Shown: one piece after another, positions 16,012 to 25,198 of the stretch
How positions within the stretch are numbered: the first letter of the stretch is position 1
Layout of the letters: each line of letters begins with the position of its first letter
Assembly (NCBI RefSeq): GCF_020400605.1
Contig: NZ_JAINRD010000031.1
Coordinates: forward strand, 1-64,000
Origin: Streptomyces aculeolatus
GTDB lineage: Bacteria > Actinomycetota > Actinomycetes > Streptomycetales > Streptomycetaceae
Direction: 5' to 3'
Length of the DNA stretch: 64,000 bases
Made by a program: the position numbers and the translations under genes
The notes under the pieces: model-generated
What the model saw: the letters and a program-made list of their open reading frames with translations, nothing else
Told to the model about the DNA's origin: nothing
Databases searched by the model: none

Positions 16012-17235
16012 CTAAACTACGGCGGTCCGCTCCCGTCCGCCCGGGTGCCGGTGGCGCCAGGTCCAGAAGACCGCCGTGCCGGCGACCGCCCACCCCGCCA
16101 GCACCAGGTACGGGAACGGGTGCTGGTGCCCCGCGAAGTACACCGCCGTGTGCTGGGCGTTGACCGACGCGCCCGGCGGCAGCCAGCGGCCGATCTCGCC
16201 CAGCGGCGACGGCAGCAGCGGCCACGAGACCGCCCCGCCGGACGACGGGTTGCCGACCAGCACCATCACCACCCATGTCGGCAGGATCGCCCACCGCCCC
16301 ATCAGGGTGTTGAACATGGTGAAGACCATCCCGGACGTGAACATCGTCAGCGCCAGCGTCAGCCACGACTGCGGGAACGGCATCCGCACCACCCCCAGCA
16401 TCAGGTCCACCACCGCGTAGATCGTGAAGCCGCCGAGCAGCGCGTACGCCGCCGTGAACGCGATCCGCTCCGCCGGGTTCAGCGAGCGTGCGTGCACGCT
16501 GAGCTGGATCGCGCCCATGAAGCCGACGATGACCGCCGCGAGCGAGATGTAGAAGAGGGCGAGCCCCTGCGGGTCGCCCGACTGCATCGGCTTGATGTCG
16601 CGTACCGTCACCGGCACCCCCACCCGCTTCGCCACCCGCGGCGCGTCCTCCATCAGCAGCCGCGCCACCGACGCGCCCGCCGCGCCCGAGAGGTCCACCC
16701 GCATCCGGCCGGGGCCGACCCGCAGCACCGCGAAGACCTTCTGCTCCTCCACCGCGTCCCTGGCCTGCGCGTACGTCGCGTACGGGCGCAGCTCGACCGA
16801 CGCCTCCAGCGCCTCCTCCAGCCCGCTGACGAACGCGCGCCCGCCCGGCTCGGCGTCCACGTCGCCGACGACCGCGACCGGCAGGTTGTGCGGTGTGGGG
16901 TTCGCCATCGCGGCGGTGTACGAACCGGCGAAGAGCCCCGCGACGGCGGCGAGGAGCAGCACCAGCACCACCGGCGTCAGGAAGGGGCCGGCCCGGAACG
17001 CGCGGAGGTGCTCGGGGACCGGCCGCCGCCGCGGAGCCCGCCGCCGCAGCCCCCGCACCCCGGGCAGCCGACGCAACCCGGACAGCCACCGCCCCCGCAG
17101 CCCGTGGCGGGGCCTGCGGCGCAGTCGCGGGCGGGGGCGTACGTGCGTCGGCAGCACCCGGCGCCGCGGGCGGGGACGCGGACCCGCGCCGCCCCGGCCC
17201 GTACCGTCCCCTCGTCGGCCGTCGTCCTCCGTCAC
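16012..17235 (-). CDS. Multi-pass membrane protein (YhgE/Pip or DUF3533-like)
   Basis: 407 residues from GTG 17235. A long Arg/Pro-rich cytoplasmic N-terminus (about 1-85) precedes the first membrane segment FLTPVVLVLLLAAVAGLF. An extracytoplasmic domain of about 110 residues follows (HNLPVAVVGD... to DIKPMQ), then five or so more membrane segments ending TAVFWTWRHRH. This one-TM, outer domain, permease-like arrangement is that of YhgE/Pip and DUF3533 proteins related to ABC-2 permeases. No ATPase is adjacent. The substrate is unknown. The very basic N-terminus is unusual and could partly reflect a start chosen too far upstream. Confidence 0.65.
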   Translation of the reverse strand: MTEDDGRRGDGTGRGGAGPRPRPRRRVLPTHVRPRPRLRRRPRHGLRGRWLSGLRRLPGVRGLRRRAPRRRPVPEHLRAFRAGPFLTPVVLVLLLAAVAGLFAGSYTAAMANPTPHNLPVAVVGDVDAEPGGRAFVSGLEEALEASVELRPYATYAQARDAVEEQKVFAVLRVGPGRMRVDLSGAAGASVARLLMEDAPRVAKRVGVPVTVRDIKPMQSGDPQGLALFYISLAAVIVGFMGAIQLSVHARSLNPAERIAFTAAYALLGGFTIYAVVDLMLGVVRMPFPQSWLTLALTMFTSGMVFTMFNTLMGRWAILPTWVVMVLVGNPSSGGAVSWPLLPSPLGEIGRWLPPGASVNAQHTAVYFAGHQHPFPYLVLAGWAVAGTAVFWTWRHRHPGGRERTAVV

Positions 17236-17334
17236 AGACGACCAGCTTAGTATTATTTACGGCTTTTGCCCGCTCTGAACCTGCGCCGAAATGATTCGCC
17301 GCCGCCCCCGCCCGGGTGAGATCCTTGAGTCCGT

Positions 17335-20300
17335 ATGTCCACTTCCGCCACCCCCAGCCTCGCCGACCTCGGCGCCCGCCTGTCCGCTCTCACGCTCCGC
17401 GACGAGCAGCGGCTCGGCCGCCGCCTCGACGGCGCCCGCCGCGTCCGCAAGCCGGAGGCGCGGTCCGCCGTGCTCGCGGAGATCGCCGCCGCTCTCGACG
17501 CCGCGGAGCTGACCGCCGAGCGCCGCCGCGCCGCGGTGCCCCCCGTGTCGTATCCGCCGGAGCTGCCGGTCAGCCAGAAGAAGGACGACATCCTCGCGGC
17601 CATACGCGACCACCAGGTCGTGATCGTCGCGGGCGAGACCGGGTCCGGCAAGACGACCCAGATCCCCAAGATCTGCCTGGAGCTGGGCCGCGGCGTCCGC
17701 GGCCTCATCGGCCACACGCAGCCCCGCCGTATCGCCGCGCGCACGGTGGCGGAGCGCGTCGCCGAGGAGCTGCACACCCCCCTCGGCGAGGCCGTCGGGT
17801 GGAAGGTCCGCTTCACCGACCAGGTCGGCGGCGACACCCTCGTCAAGCTCATGACGGACGGCATCCTGCTCGCCGAGATCCAGACGGACCGCGAGCTGCG
17901 CCAGTACGACACGATCATCATCGACGAGGCGCACGAGCGCAGCCTGAACATCGACTTCCTCCTCGGCTACCTCGCCCGCCTCCTCCCCCGCCGCCCCGAC
18001 CTCAAGGTCGTCATCACCTCGGCGACCATCGACCCGGAGCGCTTCTCCCGGCACTTCGGCGACGCGCCGATCGTCGAGGTCAGCGGGCGTACGTACCCGG
18101 TCGAGGTGCGCTACCGGCCGCTCGCGGAAGAAGGCGACGAGGCGGACACCGACCGGGACCAGATCACCGCCATCTGCGACGCCGTCGACGAGTTGCAGGC
18201 GGAGGGCGACGGCTCCGGCGACATCCTCGTCTTCCTCTCCGGCGAGCGCGAGATCCGCGACACCGCGGACGCGCTCGCCAAGCAGAAGCTGCGCAACACC
18301 GAGGTCCTCCCCCTCTACGCCCGTCTCTCGCACGCCGAGCAGCACCGCGTCTTCCAGCGCCATGGCGGCAGACGGGTCGTGCTGGCCACGAACGTCGCCG
18401 AGACGTCGCTGACCGTCCCCGGCATCCGGTACGTCATCGACACCGGCTTCGCCCGCATCTCGCGCTACAGCCACCGCACCAAGGTCCAGCGCCTGCCCAT
18501 CGAGCCCGTCTCGCAGGCCAGCGCCAACCAGCGCAAGGGCCGCTGCGGCCGGCTCGCCGACGGCATCTGCATCCGGCTGTACGCGGAGGAGGACTTCCTC
18601 GCCCGCCCCGAGTTCACCGACGCCGAGATCCTCCGGACGAACCTGGCGTCCGTCATCCTCCAGATGACCGCCGCCGGCCTCGGCGACATCGAGAAGTTCC
18701 CCTTCATCGACCCGCCGGACAGCCGCAACATCAAGGCGGGCGTGCAGCTCCTCGAAGAGCTGCACGCGCTCGACACGGGCCAGAAGGACCCGAAGAAGCG
18801 CCTCACCCAGACCGGCCGCAAGCTCGCCCAGCTGCCCGTCGACCCGCGGCTGGCCCGCATGGTGCTGGAGGCCGAGCGCAACGGCTGCGTACGCGAGGTC
18901 ATGGTCATCGCCTCCGCGCTGTCCATCCAGGACCCGCGCGAGCGCCCCGCCGACAAGCAGCAGCAGGCGGACCAGCACCACGCCCGCTTCCGCGACGAGT
19001 CCAGCGACTTCGTGACGTTCCTCAACCTGTGGACGTACGTGCGCGAGCAGCAGAAGGCGCTGTCCTCGTCCGCGTTCCGCCGCATGTGCAAGCGCGAGTT
19101 CCTCAACTACCTGCGCATACGCGAGTGGCAGGACATCTACTCCCAACTGCGCACCATCGCCCGCGGCATGGACATCCACCCCGCCGACCAGGACGCGGCG
19201 CCCGAGGTGGTCCACCAGTCGCTGCTGGCGGGGCTCCTCAGCCACGTCGGGCTGAAGGACACGGACGCGAAGAACGAGTACCTGGGCGCGCGCAGCGCGA
19301 AGTTCGCCGTCTTCCCGGGCTCGGCGCTCTTCAAGAAGCCGCCGCGCTGGATCATGTCGGCCGAGCTGGTGGAGACCTCCCGGCTGTGGGCGCGGGTCAA
19401 CGCCCGGGTCGAGCCCGAGTGGGTCGAGCCGCTGGCGCAGCACCTGGTCAAGCGCACGTACAGCGAGCCGCACTGGGAGAAGGACCAGGCCGCGGTCATG
19501 GCGTACGAGCGCGTCACCCTCTACGGCGTGCCGCTGGTGGCCCGGCGCTCGGTCAACTACGGGCGCATCGACCCCGAGACGTGCCGCGACCTGTTCATCC
19601 GGCACGCGCTGGTCGAGGGCGACTGGCGTACGCACCACAAGTTCTTCGCCGCCAACCGCCGCCTCCTCACCGAGGTCGAGGAGCTGGAGCACCGGGCCCG
19701 CCGCCGCGACATCCTCGTGGACGACGAGACCCTCTTCGACTTCTACGACCAGCGCGTGCCCGAGGACGTCGTGTCCGGGGCGCACTTCGACTCCTGGTGG
19801 AAGAAGAAGCAGCGCGAAGAGCCGGATCTGCTCAACTTCGAGAAGTCGATGCTCATCAACGAGCAGGCGGAGGGCGTCACCAAGGACGACTACCCGGACT
19901 CCTGGTGGCAGGGCAAGCTGAAGCTGCGGGTGACGTACCAGTTCGAGCCCGGCACGGACGCGGACGGCGTCACCGTGCACGTACCGCTGCAGATCCTCAA
20001 CCAGGTGGTCCCGGACGGCTTCGACTGGCAGATCCCGGGGCTGCGCGAGGACGTGGTCACCGAGCTGATCCGCTCGCTGCCCAAGCCGATCCGGCGCAAC
20101 TACGTGCCGGCGCCGAACTACGCCAAGGCGTTCCTGGAGCGCGCCGTGCCCGTACAGGAGCCGCTGACCACCACGCTGGCGCGCGAGCTGCAGCGGATGG
20201 TGGGGGTGCCGGTCGCGGCGGAGGACTTCGACTGGGACAAGGTGCCGGACCATCTGAGGATCACGTTCCGCGTGACCGACGAGCGGCGGCGGCAGCTGGC

Positions 20301-21363
20301 GGAGTCGAAGGACCTGGAGGAGCTGCGGCTGAGGCTGAAGCCCAAGACGCAGGCGGCGATCACGCGCGCGTTCGACGAGGCGGCAGGCGGCGGGAAGGCC
20401 GCGGGGAGGGGCGCCGCAAGCGGCTCCGGGAAGGGCGCCCGCGGTGCCGGCGCGGAGAGCGCCGCCGGCGGGCCCGCGCTGGAGCGCCGCACGGGCCTCA
20501 CCTCCTGGACCGTCGGCACCCTCCCGCGCACTTTCGAGACCCGCCGCGGCGGCCACACGGTCAAGGCGTACCCGGCGCTGGTGGACGAGGGCGAGACCGT
20601 CGCCGTGCGGCTGTACGACACGGAGGTGGAGCAGGCGGCCGCCATGTGGGCCGGCACGCGCCGCCTGATCCTGCTCCAACTCCCCTCCAACCCCGCCAAG
20701 TTCGCCAACAGCACGCTGTCCAACCAGGCGAAGCTGGCCCTCTCCCGGACCCCGCACGGCGGCGTACAGGCCCTCTTCGAGGACTGCGTCACCGCCTCCG
20801 CCGACCGGCTCATCGCGGCCCGCGGCGGGCCCGCGTGGGACGAGGAGGGCTTCCGCAAGCTCTTCGACTCCGTACGGGCCGACATCGTCGACGCGACGAT
20901 GCAGACCATCCGGCAGGTGCAGGAGGTGCTGGCGGCCTGGCACGCCTGCGAGGGCCGGCTGCGGACCGTCAAGAGCCCCGTGCTGACCGAGTCCGCGGCG
21001 GACGTCCGCGAGCAGTTGGCGTGGCTGGTCAAGCCCGGCTTCGTCACCGAGCACGGCGCGGGCCGGCTGCCGGACCTGCTGCGGTACCTCGTGGCGGCGG
21101 ACCGCCGGCTCCAGCAGCTCCCCACGCACGCGGAGCGGGACCGGGCGCGGATGGCGAAGGTCAAGGAGATGCAGGACGAGTACGCGTGGCTGCTGGAGCA
21201 GCAGCCGCGGGGGCGGCCGGTGCCGCGGGCGGTGCGGGACGTGCGGTGGATGATCGAGGAGCTGCGGGTCAGCTACTTCGCGCACGCGCTGGGCACCGCG
21301 TACCCGGTCTCCGACAAGCGGATCGTGAAGGCGGTGGACGCGCTGGTCCCGCCGGGGCGGTGA
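17335..21363 (+). CDS. hrpA: ATP-dependent RNA helicase HrpA (DEAH box)
   Basis: 1342 residues, the usual HrpA length. Walker A GETGSGKT (100-107), DEAH (197-200), SAT motif III, then the C-terminal RecA lobe with QRKGRCGRL (motif VI), helicase-associated and OB-fold domains, and the long HrpA-specific C-terminal domain. HrpA proteins unwind or remodel structured RNA; in E. coli HrpA rescues stalled ribosomes. The ATG at 17335 is followed at once by the expected N-terminus. A low-complexity Ala/Gly insert (about residues 1020-1050) separates the OB region from the C-terminal domain. The gene lies upstream of bldC, as in other Streptomyces. Confidence 0.95.
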   Translation: MSTSATPSLADLGARLSALTLRDEQRLGRRLDGARRVRKPEARSAVLAEIAAALDAAELTAERRRAAVPPVSYPPELPVSQKKDDILAAIRDHQVVIVAGETGSGKTTQIPKICLELGRGVRGLIGHTQPRRIAARTVAERVAEELHTPLGEAVGWKVRFTDQVGGDTLVKLMTDGILLAEIQTDRELRQYDTIIIDEAHERSLNIDFLLGYLARLLPRRPDLKVVITSATIDPERFSRHFGDAPIVEVSGRTYPVEVRYRPLAEEGDEADTDRDQITAICDAVDELQAEGDGSGDILVFLSGEREIRDTADALAKQKLRNTEVLPLYARLSHAEQHRVFQRHGGRRVVLATNVAETSLTVPGIRYVIDTGFARISRYSHRTKVQRLPIEPVSQASANQRKGRCGRLADGICIRLYAEEDFLARPEFTDAEILRTNLASVILQMTAAGLGDIEKFPFIDPPDSRNIKAGVQLLEELHALDTGQKDPKKRLTQTGRKLAQLPVDPRLARMVLEAERNGCVREVMVIASALSIQDPRERPADKQQQADQHHARFRDESSDFVTFLNLWTYVREQQKALSSSAFRRMCKREFLNYLRIREWQDIYSQLRTIARGMDIHPADQDAAPEVVHQSLLAGLLSHVGLKDTDAKNEYLGARSAKFAVFPGSALFKKPPRWIMSAELVETSRLWARVNARVEPEWVEPLAQHLVKRTYSEPHWEKDQAAVMAYERVTLYGVPLVARRSVNYGRIDPETCRDLFIRHALVEGDWRTHHKFFAANRRLLTEVEELEHRARRRDILVDDETLFDFYDQRVPEDVVSGAHFDSWWKKKQREEPDLLNFEKSMLINEQAEGVTKDDYPDSWWQGKLKLRVTYQFEPGTDADGVTVHVPLQILNQVVPDGFDWQIPGLREDVVTELIRSLPKPIRRNYVPAPNYAKAFLERAVPVQEPLTTTLARELQRMVGVPVAAEDFDWDKVPDHLRITFRVTDERRRQLAESKDLEELRLRLKPKTQAAITRAFDEAAGGGKAAGRGAASGSGKGARGAGAESAAGGPALERRTGLTSWTVGTLPRTFETRRGGHTVKAYPALVDEGETVAVRLYDTEVEQAAAMWAGTRRLILLQLPSNPAKFANSTLSNQAKLALSRTPHGGVQALFEDCVTASADRLIAARGGPAWDEEGFRKLFDSVRADIVDATMQTIRQVQEVLAAWHACEGRLRTVKSPVLTESAADVREQLAWLVKPGFVTEHGAGRLPDLLRYLVAADRRLQQLPTHAERDRARMAKVKEMQDEYAWLLEQQPRGRPVPRAVRDVRWMIEELRVSYFAHALGTAYPVSDKRIVKAVDALVPPGR

Positions 21364-21432
21364 GCCGCGGCAACCGGTTCGACCGGGGGCCTGAGCTGCT
21401 GTAGAGTCGGGCTCGCGCGTTCGCGCCAGCAA

Positions 21433-21507
21433 GGTCCTGTGGAGCAGTTTGGAGTGCTCGCCACCCTGTCAAGGTGGAGGCCGCGGGTTCAAATCCCGTC
21501 AGGACCG
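21433..21507 (+). tRNA. tRNA-Asp (GTC)
   Basis: A complete cloverleaf of 75 bases: acceptor GGTCCTG paired with CAGGACC, anticodon arm CCACC-CTGTCAA-GGTGG with GTC, T-arm GCGGG-TTCAAAT-CCCGT, discriminator G. CCA is not encoded. It follows hrpA by about 70 bases and is followed by a strong terminator. Confidence 0.95.
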
Positions 21508-21564
21508 CACAGTTCGGGATCGGCCTTGTCCGAGGCCGCGCCCGGTATTTCTGCAGATCCCCTC

Positions 21565-21593
21565 AGCCTCCGCCGTCACGGCGGAGGCTTTCT
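21565..21593 (+). terminator. Rho-independent terminator after tRNA-Asp
   Basis: Perfect arms AGCCTCCGCC (21565-21574) and GGCGGAGGCT (21580-21589) with a 5-base loop, followed by TTCT. Confidence 0.85.
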
Positions 21594-21684
21594 GTCTCTC
21601 CCGTGACGCATTCACGCTGGTACGCGGTCTAGACCGGCTGCACGTTTCCTTGACGGGCGTCCGGTCACTGGGTACTCAAGGGCT

Positions 21685-21876
21685 ATGACGACGACCGTGC
21701 GGCACGAGACGAAGGCCCTTCTGCGCGCCCACCTCTCCGCCGCCTCGTCGTACGGGCACCTCACCCCCCACTGCGCCGTCTGCAGCCGCCTCCTGCGGCT
21801 GGCGATGGAGTCCGCGCCGGCCGACGTCGCGGATGCGAACGAGACGACCGAGCCGGAGGCAACGCTCCCGGCGTAG
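21685..21876 (+). CDS. DUF6274-type small protein
   Basis: 63 residues from ATG 21685. RHETKALLRAHLSAAS, then HLTPHCAVCSRLLRLAM with a CxxC pair, is the pattern of the short Streptomyces DUF6274 proteins that sit between the helicase and bldC. The tail is acidic and variable. The CxxC could bind zinc. No function is established for the family. CAAGG before the start is a weak ribosome-binding site. Confidence 0.75.
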   Translation: MTTTVRHETKALLRAHLSAASSYGHLTPHCAVCSRLLRLAMESAPADVADANETTEPEATLPA

Positions 21877-22229
21877 GGCAGGAGTTGACGGGGGGTCAAT
21901 ATCGCAGCGGCCGCGGCGCCGCAAGCCGCCACGAGTGTGACGGGGATCACTCAACCAGTTTCGAAACAGGGGGATTTACGCCCCCCTTAGGTCAGGTCAA
22001 TTTTGTATATGCCATTGCACCCATGCCCGGACGGGCACCGACACTTCCGGACGTCGCGTACGCGAACGGCCCCCGGCGGTCGCCCTCGGGAGGGCGGCCA
22101 TCGGGGGCCGTGCGGCAAATCGCGCTGAACCCGGCGGAGTCCAGCGCGATCGACGTTGCTGCGTCGCCTGTGGTTCGAGGGGTGTGAGCCGGGCTAGGGG
22201 GTCCCGGCCGACCCCGGCGACGCGGGTGG

Positions 22230-22436
22230 TCAGGCCTCGCTGCGCTGCTGCGGAATGCCCGCCAGCAGTGCACGGACCTCCGCCTCGCGGTAGCGGCGAT
22301 GCCCGCCGAGCGTGCGGATCGACGTGAGCTTGCCGGCCTTCGCCCAGCGCGTGACCGTCTTCGGGTCAACGCGGAACATCGTGGCTACCTCGGCGGGGGT
22401 CAGCAGCGGCTCGGCGTCAGGGGTGCGAGCGGTCAT
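22230..22436 (-). CDS. bldC: Developmental regulator BldC
   Basis: 68 residues from ATG 22436: a MerR-like winged helix-turn-helix with nothing attached. LLTPAEVATMFRVDPKTVTR is the helix-turn-helix and RTLGGHRRYREAEV the wing. BldC controls the start of sporulation and binds DNA as head-to-tail oligomers on direct repeats. The strong GAGGAGG just upstream fixes this start; an in-frame extension to 22520 is the leader. A GAACCGA/TCGGTTC hairpin lies in that leader, and a long non-coding region lies upstream. Confidence 0.97.
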   Translation of the reverse strand: MTARTPDAEPLLTPAEVATMFRVDPKTVTRWAKAGKLTSIRTLGGHRRYREAEVRALLAGIPQQRSEA

Positions 22437-22453
22437 GAGCGGCCTCCTCGGGA

Positions 22454-22473
22454 GAACCGAACCTTCTCGGTTC
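22454..22473 (-). promoter_or_regulatory. Inverted repeat in the bldC leader
   Basis: GAACCGA (22454-22460) and TCGGTTC (22467-22473) are perfect 7-base arms around ACCTTC. They lie 18-37 bases upstream of the bldC start, just before its ribosome-binding site, and could act as an RNA hairpin or an operator. Confidence 0.45.
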
Positions 22474-22729
22474 TTTCCTCTAAATTCTGCACCTTGACCC
22501 TCGTTGACCGATATGGCCAACGGGGGTCGAGTCGGTAATAGGACGAACGGCTTGTCCTCGGCACTACAACTACACCATCTGTCCAGCGGCGTCGGCCAAA
22601 CCGATGGAATTGCCCTCTGAGGTGTTCAACCTCGACGGATCCCGCTGGACCGTGCCATAGCGGACAGTCACACCTTCGTGACGATCAGTCACAGCACCAC
22701 CAGGGGTCACAAGGTCTCCCACGAGAGGA

Positions 22730-22774
22730 TCAATGCTCGGCATTCCACCCTAAGTTGGACGGAACATACCCCAT
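22730..22774 (-). CDS. Possible TTA-containing leader mini-ORF upstream of bldC
   Basis: ATG 22774 follows AAGGAG (22785-22780) by 5 bases, a better ribosome-binding site than many real genes here. It encodes MGYVPSNLGWNAEH and stops at 22730, 294 bases before bldC. Its eighth codon is TTA, read only by the bldA tRNA in Streptomyces. It may be a chance site. No family is recognisable. Confidence 0.25.
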   Translation of the reverse strand: MGYVPSNLGWNAEH

Positions 22775-22869
22775 CTGGACTCCTTGCCCTATATCGTCAC
22801 CCAGGCTACGCGGTGACGGCAAGACCCAGGTACGTGCTTTCCATCACGCTTGACCAAATAGCCTGGTTC

Positions 22870-22953
22870 GGGACCTTCGTCCGGGACCAAGGTCCCCAGG
22901 GGCAGGGACCGAACGGCCCCTTCCGTGCCGGGGCATGGCGGGACACTAGTCCG
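22870..22953. promoter_or_regulatory. Cluster of DevR/OsdR (DosR)-like boxes
   Basis: Three copies of GGGAC-N4-GTCC: GGGACCTTCGTCCG (22870-22883), GGGACCAAGGTCCC (22883-22896, perfect) and GGGACACTAGTCCG (22940-22953). The core of the DosR/DevR consensus is GGGAC-N4-GTCCC, and the Streptomyces orthologue OsdR uses a similar site. The first two overlap by one base at 13-base spacing. They lie 430-520 bases upstream of bldC. Confidence 0.5.
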
Positions 22954-23085
22954 GATTTGTTCGTCGCACTAGTGAGCGCTTGTCCGGCCCCTTGCCGGCA
23001 TGGCGCCCGGATGCGCGCCAAGGCCCGCAACCCGGGCCGCGGCCGACCGCCCCGCCCGTACGCGCCGACCGGCGCCCCGTACCGC

Positions 23086-23913
23086 CTAGCTGGCGAACTG
23101 CCGCTCGCGCACCACGCCCCAGCGGTCCGTCAGCCGCTGGTACGCCCGCCCGGCCCGCTCCTCGTCCCCCGCCGCCAGCGCCGCGAGGCCCTCCGCGACC
23201 TCCGCCGCGGACCGGTCCTCCGCCAGGTGCTCCTTGGGCAGCACGTGGACGAGCCCGCCGTAGTCCAGCTCCACCAGCGACCGCGGATGGAACTCTTCCA
23301 GCCACTTTCCGACGTCCACCAGGCCCTCGACGAGCGGCGCCTGCCCGACCGCGTCGCGCAGCGCCTTCAGCCCGCGCGCCACCCGGCGCCGGGCCTGCAC
23401 CATGGGCGTGCGGTAGCGCAGCAGGGTGCGCGCGCCCGTCTCGTACTCCCTCTCCTCGTCGGAGAAGAGCACGAACCAGCGCATCGGAACCGTCCACACC
23501 GCGGACCTGATCCACGGCCGGGCGTCCGGGTTGTCCACCCGCCAGCGCGCGTGATCGGCGAGCGCCTGTTCCCGTACGACCTCGGGCAGCGCCGCCTCCA
23601 GCACCGGCCTGGGCAGCTCCTCGACCAGCTCGTCCAGCGCCAGCCAGCTGCGCAGCCGGGTGCGCCAGGGGCAGACGCACGTCACGCCGTCCACCTCGGT
23701 GACGAAGGCGTCGCCGCTCTCGTGCGCCGGGGCCGCCGTCGGCGGGGTGCCGGCCAGCCCGGCCAGCGCCCGGAGCAGCTCGTCCTGGCTGGTGGGGGCG
23801 GCCTTGCGGGCGGCGTAGCGGTACCAGTGGGTGCGTTCGGGCTCGGGGAAGGCGGCCAGCGGCTCGTACACGCGCAGATACGTCGCATACGGGATCACCA
23901 GTGACGACACCAC
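23086..23913 (-). CDS. Conserved hypothetical protein next to bldC
   Basis: About 275 residues; GTG 23913, with TTG 23919 as alternative (GGGAGAG lies 10 or 4 bases upstream). It is soluble and acidic, opening VSSLVIPYATYLRVYEPLAAFP. A middle segment has CVCPWRTRLRSWLALDELVEELP and WTVPMRWFVLFSDEERE; the end is helical. I recognise it as the conserved Streptomyces protein encoded between bldC and valine dehydrogenase, but know no function and see no catalytic signature. Confidence 0.8.
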   Translation of the reverse strand: MVSSLVIPYATYLRVYEPLAAFPEPERTHWYRYAARKAAPTSQDELLRALAGLAGTPPTAAPAHESGDAFVTEVDGVTCVCPWRTRLRSWLALDELVEELPRPVLEAALPEVVREQALADHARWRVDNPDARPWIRSAVWTVPMRWFVLFSDEEREYETGARTLLRYRTPMVQARRRVARGLKALRDAVGQAPLVEGLVDVGKWLEEFHPRSLVELDYGGLVHVLPKEHLAEDRSAAEVAEGLAALAAGDEERAGRAYQRLTDRWGVVRERQFAS

Positions 23914-24115
23914 GGCCAACGCACTCTCCCCTCTCCCACGTACGTATCCGAGTCTCCCGCAGACTATGGTGCTGAGTCCTCCGGGGGGACGCCTCCTGGG
24001 GACCCGAGACCCCGCCGGGGGGTCCGGGAGGCGGGCGCCGCTCTACGCTTGAGCCACTACCTGCCCTCCCCACCCCTGGAGGGCAGCAGCCCGCGACCAA
24101 ACCGGAGTCACCACC

Positions 24116-25198
24116 GTGACCGACGTTCTCTCCACACTCTTCCGCTCCGACCAGGGCGGACATGAACAGGTTGTCCTCTGCCAGGACCGCGAGACCGGCC
24201 TCAAGGCGGTCATCGCCATCCACTCCACCGCCCTGGGCCCGGCCCTCGGCGGCACCCGCTTCCACTCCTACGCCGCTGCGGACGACCCCGAGCAGGCCGC
24301 GGTCCTGGACGCGCTGAACCTGTCCCGCGGCATGTCGTACAAGAACGCGATGGCCGGCCTCGACCACGGCGGCGGCAAGGCCGTGATCATCGGGGACCCC
24401 GACACGGTGAAGACCGAGGACCTGCTGCTCGCCTACGGCCGCTTCGTCGCCTCGCTCGGCGGGCGCTACGTCACGGCGTGCGACGTCGGCACGTACGTCC
24501 AGGACATGGACGTCGTCGCGCGTACGAACCGGTGGACCACCGGCCGCTCCCCCGAGAACGGCGGCTGCGGCGACTCCTCGGTGCTGACGTCGTTCGGCGT
24601 CTTCCAGGGCATGCGCGCGGCGGCCGAGCACCTGTGGGGCACGCCGTCGCTGCGCGGGCGGCGGGTCGGCGTCGCCGGGGTCGGCAAGGTCGGGCACATC
24701 CTCGTGGACCACCTGGTCGGGGACGGCGCGGAGGTGGTGATCACCGACGTGCGCGAGGAGTCGGTCGCGCGCGTACGGGCCGCGCACCCCGGCGTGGCGG
24801 TCGTCGCGGACACGGACGCGCTCATCCGCGAGCCTCTGGACGTGTACGCGCCGTGCGCGCTGGGCGGGGCGCTCAGCGACGACACGGTGCCGGTCCTCGC
24901 CGCGAAGGCGGTCTGCGGCGCGGCGAACAACCAGCTCGCGCACCCGGGCGTGGAGAAGGACCTGGCCGACCGCGGCATCCTCTACGCCCCCGACTACGTG
25001 GTGAACGCGGGCGGCGTCATCCAGGTCGCCGACGAGCTGCACGGCTTCGACATGGACCGGGCGCGGGCGAAGGCCGCCCGGATCTTCGACACGACGGTGG
25101 AGATATTCCACCGGGCGGCGTCCGACGGCGTACCCCCGGCGGTGGCGGCGGACCGGATCGCGGAGCAGCGTATGGCGGAGGCCAGGCGCCGCGGCTGA
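24116..25198 (+). CDS. vdh: Valine (Leu/Val/Phe) dehydrogenase
   Basis: 360 residues. GGTRFHSY and MSYKNAMAGLDHGGGKAVI hold the glycine-rich substrate site and catalytic lysine of the Glu/Leu/Phe/Val dehydrogenase family; GVAGVGKVGHILVDHLVGDGAEVVITDV is the NAD-binding Rossmann fold. It oxidatively deaminates branched-chain amino acids to 2-oxo acids, feeding precursors for branched fatty acids and polyketides. GTG 24116 follows GGAG. Its position beside bldC matches other Streptomyces. Valine as preferred substrate is inferred from the genus. Confidence 0.92.
   Translation: MTDVLSTLFRSDQGGHEQVVLCQDRETGLKAVIAIHSTALGPALGGTRFHSYAAADDPEQAAVLDALNLSRGMSYKNAMAGLDHGGGKAVIIGDPDTVKTEDLLLAYGRFVASLGGRYVTACDVGTYVQDMDVVARTNRWTTGRSPENGGCGDSSVLTSFGVFQGMRAAAEHLWGTPSLRGRRVGVAGVGKVGHILVDHLVGDGAEVVITDVREESVARVRAAHPGVAVVADTDALIREPLDVYAPCALGGALSDDTVPVLAAKAVCGAANNQLAHPGVEKDLADRGILYAPDYVVNAGGVIQVADELHGFDMDRARAKAARIFDTTVEIFHRAASDGVPPAVAADRIAEQRMAEARRRG

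Larger units (their letters stand above)
22437..23085. other. Long upstream region of bldC
   Basis: About 650 bases without a normal gene. Reading in the bldC direction it holds three GGGAC-N4-GTCC motifs (22870-22953), a possible 14-codon leader ORF (22730-22774), a direct repeat TTGAC-CCTCG-TTGAC (22495-22509 on the plus strand) and the leader hairpin at 22454-22473. The tail of the upstream 275-codon gene ends at 23086. Confidence 0.6.

Noticed and set aside
17257..21432. Very long minus-strand open frame opposite hrpA
   Set aside because: It is the antisense shadow of a high-GC gene: no domains, Arg/Leu/Val/Glu-skewed composition, and hrpA itself is certain.
22495..22509. BldD box before bldC
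   Set aside because: TTGAC-CCTCG-TTGAC is a direct repeat, and only half of it fits the inverted BldD consensus.
22946..25111. Long minus-strand frame across vdh and its neighbour
   Set aside because: It mixes the antisense of vdh with another frame of the real 275-codon gene and has no recognisable domain.
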